In this document: piece by piece, positions 1-5,117 of the stretch
Position numbering within the stretch: the stretch's first letter is position 1
Layout of the letters: each line of letters starts with the position of its first letter
Assembly: GCA_964543295.1 (NCBI GenBank)
Contig: CAZIXA010000072.1
Location: 1 to 6,078, forward strand
Source: AE-B3B sp964543295
Lineage (GTDB): Bacteria; Aerophobota; Aerophobia; Aerophobales; AE-B3A
Reading direction: 5' to 3'
Length of the DNA stretch: 6,078 nucleotides
Position numbers and translations under genes: made by a program
Notes under the pieces: model-generated
What the model was told of the DNA's origin: nothing
The model's input: only the letters and a program-made list of their open reading frames with translations
The model's database searches: none

Positions 1-1
1 A

Positions 2-181
2 CCCTCTGTATACGACTTACAGAGATATTTTTTACCAGGCACTGTCGAACGGGAGATTGTATATCGATACCAATTGAGGTTTTATGAAGAATTCCTGCCT
101 TGTCGAACGTGGTTCAAAAAACGAATCAACGCCTTATACGTGTATATTCCAGCCAAAATCGAACACCAATTCCAGAAATAA
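2..181 (+). pseudogene. 3' fragment of an unrecognised gene, cut by the IS21 insertion
   Basis: A frame is open from the left edge of the window to a TAA at 179-181. The first 46 codons (2-139) lie outside the IS21 element. The last 13 codons read into its left end (from 141), so the natural C-terminus is missing. The visible peptide is rich in aromatic and charged residues (for example RYFLPGTVEREIVYRYQ and EEFLPCRTWFKKR) and looks like real protein, but I do not recognise the family. No start codon is in the window. An open run of this length can occur by chance in one of six frames, so confidence is limited. Two stretches inside it (32-51 and 91-109) partly resemble the IS21 end repeats, which is an alternative explanation for part of this sequence. 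Confidence 0.4.
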
Positions 182-234
182 TCGAACAATAATTCCAGTC
201 TTAACCGAACGGCGATTCCAGAATTAATCGAACA
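146..234 (+). repeat. Four IS21 left-end transposase-binding repeats, 23-bp period
   Basis: Four 20-bp copies of ATTCCAG-N-TCGAACA start at 146, 169, 192 and 215, so they repeat exactly every 23 bp. Copies 1, 2 and 4 end in TCGAACA; copy 3 ends in CCGAACG. IS21-family elements are known to carry multiple subterminal repeats that bind the transposase, and the regular spacing, about two helical turns, would put the copies on the same DNA face. The right end carries two inverted copies. Confidence 0.85.
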
Positions 235-255
235 CTTTTTCTAAGAAAACTGGAA

Positions 256-286
256 TTCAAAAACCTCCTGTTAGATATGGTAAAAT
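256..286 (+). promoter_or_regulatory. Possible istA promoter
   Basis: A -10-like TAAAAT lies at 281-286, just inside the left-end repeats and upstream of the istA start. A weak -35-like TTCAAA at 256-261 leaves a long 19-bp spacer. If real, transcription would start near 293, at the far edge of the left arm of the hairpin described next. The -10 match is fair and the -35 match is poor. Confidence 0.4.
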
Positions 287-320
287 GCCCTCCGTTATGT
301 AATAGAATCGGAAGGAGGGC
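287..320 (+). promoter_or_regulatory. Hairpin that would cover the istA ribosome binding site
   Basis: GCCCTCC at 287-293 is perfectly complementary to GGAGGGC at 314-320 across a 20-base loop. The right arm contains most of the Shine-Dalgarno AAGGAGG (312-318) of the upstream istA start at 324. A transcript entering from outside the element would contain both arms and hide this site. A transcript started near 293 from the possible internal promoter would lack nearly all of the left arm. A second ribosome binding site (334-341, for the ATG at 348) lies outside the hairpin. The pairing is seen directly; the regulatory role is inferred. Confidence 0.5.
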
Positions 321-323
321 GAG

Positions 324-971
324 ATGAAAAGAAAAAGGAGGTTATCCATGCGGAAGATCAAAGAGATTAGCAGGTTGTATCTGAATTTGGGATTTAGTAT
401 CCAGGCGATTGCAGGGTCATGCAAAATATCCACATCAACAGCACATACTTATGTAAATAAGCTGAAGAAACTGAATCTCAGTTACGAGGAAATTATTAAT
501 ATGAACGAGGGAGAACTGCATGATTTGTTTTTCCCGGAAAATAAAGAGAAATCTGCAAATAGACCTATACCTGATTTTGAATATCTTGCTCTAGAGATGA
601 AAAAGAAAGGGGTAACACTACAGCTTTTGTATGAAGAATACATAGATGAAAACCCTGGTGGATATTCAAAGAGCTGGTTTTACGAAAGGTATAGAAAGCA
701 GGTAAAAGAACTGCAGCCCACAATGAGGTTTGATCATAAAGCGGGAGAGAAAATGTTTGAAGATTTCTCCGGGGACAAACTCAGCTATACTGATCCAATA
801 ACAGGCAAACAGATAGAAGTTGAGTTGTTTGTTTCAGTATTAGGAGCAAGTTCATATATATTTGCCTATGTAGTAGCCAATCAGAATATAGAAAATTTTA
901 TTGAATGTAACGTAAAAGCTTTTGAGTATTATGCAGGTGTACCAGAATGTATAGAGTTATTGATAATTTAA
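324..971 (+). CDS. istA: IS21 transposase IstA, N-terminal part (frameshifted)
   Basis: This is the front 215 residues of the DDE transposase that cuts and joins the IS21 ends together with IstB. A helix-turn-helix lies at about residues 10-50 (RKIKEISRLYL through STAHTYVNKLKKL), as usual for IstA. The start of the RNase H-like catalytic core follows; the first catalytic acidic residue is probably D147 in GEKMFEDFSGDKL. The last family-like residues are EYYAGVPECI (to residue 210), then five out-of-frame residues and a stop. The core continues in another frame from about 956, so a single base is missing near 951-956. The ATG at 324 has AAGGAGG five bases upstream. A second ATG at 348 (MRKIKE) has its own AAAGGAGG six bases upstream, and either start fits the family. 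Alone this fragment lacks two of three catalytic residues. Confidence 0.88.
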   Translation: MKRKRRLSMRKIKEISRLYLNLGFSIQAIAGSCKISTSTAHTYVNKLKKLNLSYEEIINMNEGELHDLFFPENKEKSANRPIPDFEYLALEMKKKGVTLQLLYEEYIDENPGGYSKSWFYERYRKQVKELQPTMRFDHKAGEKMFEDFSGDKLSYTDPITGKQIEVELFVSVLGASSYIFAYVVANQNIENFIECNVKAFEYYAGVPECIELLII

Positions 972-1912
972 AAGCCGGAGTAACAAGCGCATGTTACTAT
1001 GATCCGGATATTAACCATACGTTTGCCGATCTGGCAGAACATTACAACACCGCCGTACTTCCAGCCCGGCCGTATAAAGCCAAAGATAAAGATAAAGCAA
1101 AAGTGGAGAATGCAGTCCTGCAGGCACAGAGGAGAATAATTGCTGTGTTGAGGAACAGGACCTTTTTCAGCCTTGGGGAGTTAAGGGAAGCTATTAGAGA
1201 AGCAACTGAAAAACTTAACCAGCGTCCGATGGCCCTAACAGGTAAATCCAGATATGAATTATACCTGGAAATAGAACGCTCACAGCTTAAGCCTCTGCCT
1301 CAGGAGAGATTCACCATATACAACTGGAAGAAAGGTAAGGTACACATAGACTATCATCTGCAAGTCAAGAAAAGTTATTACAGCGTCCCCTACACCTTAA
1401 TAGGTCAAGAGGTTGAAGCAAGGTATAACAACAGAATAGTGGAAATATTTCATCAAGACAAAGGTACCCGTAAAAGAGTAGCATTGCATAAAAGAAGCTA
1501 CAGAAAAGGCGAATTTGTTACGGATAAATTACATATGCCTCATGAGCACAGGCAATATCTTGAAGGGACTCCACAGCGGATGAAACAATGGGGAAGAAAA
1601 ATAGGAGAGAACACAAAAATATTAATGGAAAAAATGATTGAGAGTAAGAAGGTTCCTGAATATGCATTCAGGGGATGTCTGGGAGTAATCAGACTATCCG
1701 GGATGTATTCACCCCAGAGAGTAGAGAATGCTTGCAGGAGAGCTTTATCGGTTAACTCCTACAATTACAGGAGTGTGAAATCAATCTTGGAGAAAGGATT
1801 AGATAGACTTAACCATAACGGGATGGAAGAGTTCAAAATAATCCAGCATGATAACATAAGAGGTAAAGAATATTATCGGGAGGCGAGAAATGATGCAGTT
1901 AACCATGGATAA
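947..1912 (+). CDS. istA: IS21 transposase IstA, C-terminal part (frameshifted)
   Basis: These 321 codons continue IstA after the frameshift and hold the rest of its catalytic core. The second catalytic Asp is D6 in VIDNLKAGV; the catalytic Glu is E54 in DKAKVENAV, which follows the family segment HYNTAVLPARPYKAKDK. Next come the usual FFSLGELREAI and LNQRP segments and the C-terminal beta-rich part (YYSVPYTLIGQEVEARY, then YRSVKSILEKGLDRL near the end). The ATG at 947 is only the first Met in the open frame, lies within the overlap and has no ribosome binding site, so it is unlikely to be a natural start. Joined to the upstream part, the restored protein would be about 525 residues, a normal IstA length. 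The end overlaps istB by 23 bp, the usual arrangement for translational coupling. Confidence 0.88.
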   Translation: MYRVIDNLKAGVTSACYYDPDINHTFADLAEHYNTAVLPARPYKAKDKDKAKVENAVLQAQRRIIAVLRNRTFFSLGELREAIREATEKLNQRPMALTGKSRYELYLEIERSQLKPLPQERFTIYNWKKGKVHIDYHLQVKKSYYSVPYTLIGQEVEARYNNRIVEIFHQDKGTRKRVALHKRSYRKGEFVTDKLHMPHEHRQYLEGTPQRMKQWGRKIGENTKILMEKMIESKKVPEYAFRGCLGVIRLSGMYSPQRVENACRRALSVNSYNYRSVKSILEKGLDRLNHNGMEEFKIIQHDNIRGKEYYREARNDAVNHG

Positions 1913-2633
1913 ATTGGATTCAATGAAATTATATGGAATGAGCGATGGTCTTAAAGAACAGATAGCTTCATCTGCGTATAAAGATTTGAGCTTTGAAGAA
2001 CGATTCAGCATGCTGGTGGATAAGGAGATGGTTTGTCGGGATAACAGGAAGCTTCAGATGCTGCTGAGGAAAGCCCATCTGAGATATCCTAATGCGTGTA
2101 TTGAAGATATCAATTTCAGGATAAAAAGAGGAATAATCAAACAAGTAATTCTGAAACTTGCTCAGAATGAATGGATAAGAAATAAGCAAAATATAATAAT
2201 AACCGGTTCTACTGGAGTCGGAAAAAGTTATATTGCCTGTGCTTTTGGCAACAATGCCTGCAGATTAGGTATAAGCAGTTACTATGTGAGGTTGCCACGA
2301 TTATTAAAAGATTTTGAAATAGCCCGTACTGACGGAAGATATATCAAACTGCTTCAAAGACTATCAAGAGTAAAATTATTGATAGTCGATGATGGGGGAC
2401 TTTCTTCTCTTTCAGATGTTGAAAGAAGAGACTTTTTAGAAATTACAGAAGATAGGCATAATGTGCGGTCTACAATTATTTGTGGTCAACTGCCAATAGA
2501 TAAATGGCACGATGTCATTGGAGATCCTACTATAGCAGATGCTATATGTGACAGGTTAATTCATAATGCTCATAAGATAAATCTAAAGGGTGAATCTATG
2601 AGAAAAGCCCTTTCAAATATCAAGACATCATAG
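1890..2633 (+). CDS. istB: IS21 helper ATPase IstB
   Basis: IstB is the AAA+ ATPase, related to DnaC, that assembles on target DNA and activates the IstA transposase. The 247-residue protein is full length. Residues 1-95 form the family's N-terminal helical region (LKEQIASSAYKDLSFEERFSM, then INFRIKRGI). The Walker A motif is GSTGVGKS at 106-113, Walker B is LLIVDDGG at 163-170, a sensor-1-like STIICGQLP is at 194-202, and the conserved DAICDRLIHNAHKINLKGES stretch is at 218-236. The ATG at 1890 has GGGAGG six bases upstream; an ATG directly after it at 1893 is an equal alternative. It overlaps the end of istA, so it is probably translated by coupling. I see no lesion: IstB could still act in trans, but with the istA frameshift this copy has no complete partner. 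Confidence 0.93.
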   Translation: MMQLTMDKLDSMKLYGMSDGLKEQIASSAYKDLSFEERFSMLVDKEMVCRDNRKLQMLLRKAHLRYPNACIEDINFRIKRGIIKQVILKLAQNEWIRNKQNIIITGSTGVGKSYIACAFGNNACRLGISSYYVRLPRLLKDFEIARTDGRYIKLLQRLSRVKLLIVDDGGLSSLSDVERRDFLEITEDRHNVRSTIICGQLPIDKWHDVIGDPTIADAICDRLIHNAHKINLKGESMRKALSNIKTS

Positions 2634-2653
2634 ATCAAAGAAAGGAGGTCAGC

Positions 2654-2728
2654 ATGGACGAAAAAGAAATCAGAGAGCCACCTATCCGAAGTAGAAGTAA
2701 TAGAATTCTTGATATTTTAAGGCTCTAA
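2654..2728 (+). CDS. 24-codon ORF after istB, unknown function
   Basis: A textbook AAAGGAGG (2641-2648) sits five bases before an ATG at 2654, which opens 24 codons ending in TAA at 2726-2728. The peptide starts MDEKEIREPP, is highly charged and has no recognisable motif or membrane segment. It begins 20 bp after the istB stop, so it would share that transcript. It may be a real small IS-encoded peptide or the decayed start of a longer third gene. The rest of the region to the right-end repeats (2729-2846) is AT-rich and shows no gene. It does contain CGAACACTTTT (2798-2808), a direct copy of 229-239 at the left end. Confidence 0.4.
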   Translation: MDEKEIREPPIRSRSNRILDILRL

Positions 2729-2846
2729 AATGAGTCTACGATGTTATGATACTTGTATTTTAATTTAACAAAAAGCTCTTTCAAATTTGACTTAAAGCGA
2801 ACACTTTTGTAAATTCATTTTGGCAGGAGGAGTAATAAATAATTCC

Positions 2847-2888
2847 CGTTCGGATAAAACTGGATTAGCTGTTCGAATAGACTGGAAT
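2847..2888 (-). repeat. Two IS21 right-end repeats, inverted relative to the left end
   Basis: Read on the minus strand, 2888-2870 is ATTCCAG...TTCGAACA and 2866-2847 is AATCCAG...TCCGAACG, the same motif as at the left end. The copies are 22 bp apart, against exactly 23 bp at the left. Two copies here against four on the left gives the asymmetric ends typical of IS21 elements. Confidence 0.82.
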
Positions 2889-2893
2889 ATACA

Positions 2894-3160
2894 AAGGATC
2901 TTGATCGTATCTTCTCAATAAAAGAAAAAAGACGTGTTCAGGGAGACAATACCATAAGCTACAAGGGAAAGCTCTACCAAATCCTTCCCACCAAAACAAG
3001 ATTTGGTTTTGCTAAAGCAAAAGTAGAGGCACAAAAGCACCTAGACGGAACTATTCATATCTTCTACAAGGGAGAAGAGCTTCCCTATAAACTTATTGAG
3101 CCTCAAGAAGAAAGAAGATCTGCTTCTCCTCAAATAGAAGCTTTAGCGGTAGGGGTGTGA
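2894..3160 (+). pseudogene. C-terminal fragment of a DDE (rve-type) transposase
   Basis: Eighty-eight codons remain in frame up to the TGA at 3158-3160. The peptide contains KDLDRIFSIKEKRRVQGDNT, then YKGKLYQILP, then LDGTIHIFYKGEELPYKLIE. This is the characteristic C-terminal beta-barrel region that follows the integrase core in ISNCY/IS481-like transposases. The helix-turn-helix and the DDE core are missing, so the fragment cannot be active. The first native codon lies exactly at the IS21 boundary, so the IS21 element sits inside this gene. The C-terminal tail (EERRSASPQIEALAVGV) is poorly conserved but undamaged. Confidence 0.75.
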
Positions 3161-3200
3161 CATTTCTATTTTGCAAAAAGGGTGACATAATTACTTTGCA
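3157..3200 (+). repeat. Paired terminal repeats of the ISNCY-like element
   Basis: GTGACATTTCTATTTTGCA (3157-3175) and GTGACATAATTACTTTGCA (3182-3200) are two direct 19-bp copies, 25 bp apart and identical at both ends. The first copy overlaps the transposase stop codon. They are probably transposase binding sites at the element's right tip. Confidence 0.7.
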
Positions 3201-3221
3201 TTGACATTCAAATCGGTTCCG

Positions 3222-3249
3222 TTGACTCTAACTTAGGAAATGGTACAAT
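3222..3249 (+). promoter_or_regulatory. Promoter for the 410-codon gene
   Basis: TTGACT (3222-3227) and TACAAT (3244-3249) are each one base from consensus with a 16-bp spacer. They lie just outside the ISNCY-like end and upstream of the gene at 3321. Transcription would begin near 3256, giving a leader of about 65 bases. In that leader CTGC (3270-3273) can pair with GCAG on either side (3258-3261 or 3280-3283). These are only 4-bp stems and I claim no function for them. Confidence 0.6.
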
Positions 3250-3320
3250 TAATAGGGGCAGGTCACTTGCTGCTCATCCGCAGGGGCGTTCGGCTTACTA
3301 ATACTTATTAACTATATCCA

Positions 3321-4553
3321 GTGATAAAAATGAAAATTTGGTCATCAACAATAATGTCGGTTACAAGCTTTCACGCTTACCCTCAAATATTCAAATTGGG
3401 TTATTTGCTTTATGATAAGGTAATTCTTCCCATACCAGAAGATAGTATACCCAATTTTATACGTTTCATTTTACGTGATAATCTGGACAACAAAATTTAT
3501 GGTGACATAAAAAATGCCACCGTCTCTGTTGAAAATGTGAATTCAATTTTTAATCGAGAGTTGCTTAACGACATGTGGTTCAACATTTCCATAGGCACAG
3601 AACCGGAAGTAGTGACACCTGGAATCGTACGCCATTTCTTGAGAAATCTATCTTTAGCTGGCACACGCGTTTTCCCTCCAAACGATGTGGAGGTTTTGAG
3701 AAATGCTCCAGCCATAGACATGATGTCAATCGGTCTCAGACTCAAAGCAACAGCTTTTTTCTCATCCATTCTAAAAATCCCTATTTTAGCACTACCCGAG
3801 GAGCTATCCATATTATCTGGTATCCCACAAGAAGTTGTTTTTTCAAAAAACCCCGATGGGTTGGCTTTTGGGGCTATTCGCTCTGTATTCCCTGATATAG
3901 ATTCATTGGATTTGGCCACGATCTATAAACTGCGCCATTCTGGTCTGGTGCCATCTTTTAGAAATTGGGTAACGCAAAGAATCACGAATGAAAATCCAGC
4001 GAAACCTTCGATAATTGATGATTTATTAGAATTGGCTTTAGTTGTAGAGCCAAATATGAAAACATCCACCATCTTAGCTGTTGTATCAAATATTCCAACA
4101 GGACCAATTCCGAATCCAATATCTATTGCCTCAAGTGGTTCCTCTGTATATAAGGCGCGAAAGCTTCTCAAAAAGTTTTCCCATCTATTTTTACTCTCAG
4201 TACTAAAAGAGACAGCCAAAGGTTTAACTTGCGGAACGCAAGATGGTAGTATCATAACAACTGATCGTAGTCATACTTTGGTTCAAGTACCAGAATATGA
4301 AAGAGATGGAAATATTTGGCTCGACGAAAAAGGAAGGGAATTATTACCCAATTTACATCCCGCTTGGATTGAAACAGCAGGATTGGGTAAGGTGGGATAT
4401 CTTGTCGGCTCAATAAATGGCTGCGTTTATCATTCATATAATTGCCCATTTGCTCGTAAGATTACTTTGAAGAATATTGTTTGGTTTGCAAACGAAGAGG
4501 AAGCCAGTGATTTAAATTGGCTGCCATGTAAAATATGTAAAGGAAAGAGATAA
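3321..4553 (+). CDS. Protein of unknown function with C-terminal Ada-like zinc module
   Basis: This is a 410-residue soluble protein with no signal peptide or clear membrane segment. I do not recognise the first 350 residues. They start with a short region reading FHAYPQIFKLGYLLYDKVILPIPE, followed by mixed helical sequence. Residues about 360-408 form a compact module (YLVGSINGCVYH, C, NIVWFANEEEA, PCKICK) like the Ada-type metal-binding fold. The likely zinc ligands are H371, C375, C403 and C406; the extra C368 lies just before. In Ada itself the pattern is Cys-x3-Cys...Cys-x2-Cys, so His replaces the first Cys here. The GTG at 3321 is the first start after an in-frame stop at 3309-3311. 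The ATGs at 3330 and 3354 are alternatives, and none has a good ribosome binding site, unlike the other genes here. It has its own promoter and lies alone between an IS remnant and broken genes, as a cargo gene would. The module suggests DNA or nucleic-acid contact; the function is unknown. Confidence 0.75.
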   Translation: MIKMKIWSSTIMSVTSFHAYPQIFKLGYLLYDKVILPIPEDSIPNFIRFILRDNLDNKIYGDIKNATVSVENVNSIFNRELLNDMWFNISIGTEPEVVTPGIVRHFLRNLSLAGTRVFPPNDVEVLRNAPAIDMMSIGLRLKATAFFSSILKIPILALPEELSILSGIPQEVVFSKNPDGLAFGAIRSVFPDIDSLDLATIYKLRHSGLVPSFRNWVTQRITNENPAKPSIIDDLLELALVVEPNMKTSTILAVVSNIPTGPIPNPISIASSGSSVYKARKLLKKFSHLFLLSVLKETAKGLTCGTQDGSIITTDRSHTLVQVPEYERDGNIWLDEKGRELLPNLHPAWIETAGLGKVGYLVGSINGCVYHSYNCPFARKITLKNIVWFANEEEASDLNWLPCKICKGKR

Positions 4554-4586
4554 TTTCTGTCTGACACTAAGCCTATGCCGGACTAT

Positions 4587-4630
4587 CTCATTCACCAGAC
4601 GTGGAAGAAACACGCCCGCTGGTGAATGAG
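4587..4630. repeat. Perfect 12-bp inverted repeat (hairpin)
   Basis: CTCATTCACCAG (4587-4598) is the exact reverse complement of CTGGTGAATGAG (4619-4630), separated by 20 bases. Inside the loop CGTG (4600-4603) and CACG (4611-4614) can add a short inner stem. It lies 33 bp after the stop of the 410-codon gene and 30 bp before a translated start. No T-tract follows, so it is not a standard intrinsic terminator. It could be an operator, an mRNA processing or stabilising structure, or a recombination site. Confidence 0.65.
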
Positions 4631-4659
4631 CACGTTAGAGGCTACAAAGGAGTATGACA

Positions 4660-4863
4660 ATGAGTCAAGTGAGGCATGGCAGTTCAAGATGTGGCGATAT
4701 TGGAAAATACGATAATGTTCCCTATCACTATAAGAGCAATGAAGAGAATAAACCAAGTTCCTTATTTAAGCAATTGGAGCTTTTTGAAGAAATCGGTTTT
4801 CAGGATGTAGATTGCTTCTACAGATTTTCAGTGATCGCAATGTTCGGCGGCCCAAAACAATAG
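4660..4863 (+). pseudogene. Truncated SAM-dependent methyltransferase, C-terminal remnant
   Basis: AAAGGAG (4646-4652) lies seven bases before the ATG at 4660, which is preferred over the ATG at 4654 because that one is only one base away. The 67-codon product ends with a stretch of about 38 residues (SLFKQLELFEEIGFQDVDCF, then SVIAMFGGPK). This matches the last helix and strands of class I SAM-dependent methyltransferases, where the pattern is typically QL..L.E.GF.DVDC....FA.FGG.K. The first 30 residues show no SAM-binding glycine motif, and the protein is about a third or less of a normal length. The simplest reading is an internal deletion joining a gene start, with its ribosome binding site, to the last part of the reading frame. 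It cannot bind SAM as it stands. Confidence 0.6.
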
Positions 4864-5117
4864 AACGGTTGACTACAGCAGGGATTGTTTTTCTCCAGCA
4901 CCATCGGATGGTCATGAGTTCCATCTCGCATCCGGCTTCCTCCAAAACCAGATTGACAAGTGCTGAGATTTGATCTAGCGAGATCTGACCCGTTGTTGTA
5001 GCGGAATATCGTAGATTGGGATCTCTATATCTTCTTCGAAAAAAGTTCTAACAACGTCCTGCCAGGCGCACCAGCAATCTCTTTATTGAAGAAGGTTTCA
5101 CCATCTACCCTTTTCGG
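4864..5117. other. Intergenic stretch, possible minus-strand gene remnant
   Basis: No gene with a credible start and ribosome binding site is present. On the minus strand a frame is open from a stop at 5048-5050 down to a stop at 4766-4768, about 93 codons. Its first half reads like protein (RYRDPNLRYSATTTGQ, then ISALVNLVLEEAGCEMELM); the second half is antisense to the methyltransferase remnant and is probably meaningless. I cannot assign a family, and the run could be chance. No tRNA, terminator or att-like repeat was found here. Confidence 0.3.

Larger units (their letters stand above)
141..2893 (+). mobile_element. IS21-family insertion sequence (istA frameshifted, istB intact)
   Basis: The element is 2753 bp. 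The ends were set by matching tips: TGTATATTCCAG at 141-152 and its exact reverse complement CTGGAATATACA at 2882-2893, giving TG...CA termini as expected for IS21. Each tip opens a set of subterminal repeats of the form ATTCCAG-N5/6-TCGAACA, inverted between the ends. Inside are istA (324-1912, broken by a frameshift), istB (1890-2633, overlapping istA by 23 bp) and a short ORF with a ribosome binding site (2654-2728). No target-site duplication is visible: the left flank ends TTATACG and the right flank starts AAGGATC. The flanks also belong to different genes, so the copy probably lost one original flank by recombination or deletion. It is likely non-autonomous because of the istA frameshift. 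Confidence 0.88.
2894..3206 (+). mobile_element. Right-end remnant of a second insertion sequence (ISNCY-like)
   Basis: Directly after the IS21 tip comes the last part of an unrelated transposase gene. It is followed by a short noncoding end with two near-identical 19-bp units and a final TTGACA at 3201-3206, taken as the terminus. A GTGACA-N-TTTGCA repeat pair is, from memory, typical of the ends of a DDE transposase group labelled ISNCY or IS481-like; the family name is less certain than the fact of a remnant. The left part of the element is not in the window, so it was lost when or after the IS21 element arrived. Confidence 0.7.

Noticed and set aside
146..234. CRISPR-like array from regularly spaced 20-bp repeats
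   Set aside because: The spacing leaves only 3 bp between copies, and inverted copies occur at the other end of the IS, so these are transposase-binding repeats.
926..973. Programmed frameshifting between the two istA frames
   Set aside because: The only slippery-looking heptamer, TTTAAAA at 967-973, is out of phase with the first frame and lies after the catalytic Asp codon, so slipping there would not restore the enzyme.
3207..3320. Riboswitch or tRNA upstream of the 410-codon gene
   Set aside because: Only competing 4-bp stems are present; there is no recognisable aptamer core, no T-loop sequence and no terminator hairpin.
3354..3420. RNA ligase-like start of the 410-codon protein (FHAYPQIFKLG)
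   Set aside because: Only this short string resembles that family; no lysine adenylation motif (KxDG) or other ligase motifs follow.
3497..4449. Several long open frames antisense to or overlapping the 410-codon gene
   Set aside because: They lack ribosome binding sites and family-like sequence, and they are explained by the codon pattern of the plus-strand gene.
4570..4642. Integron attC site, suggested by the inverted repeat followed by GTTAGAG next to a tyrosine recombinase
   Set aside because: The left side has no RYYYAAC partner for GTTAGAG, the perfect 12-bp arms lack the usual bulge, and the recombinase lacks the integron-integrase helix.
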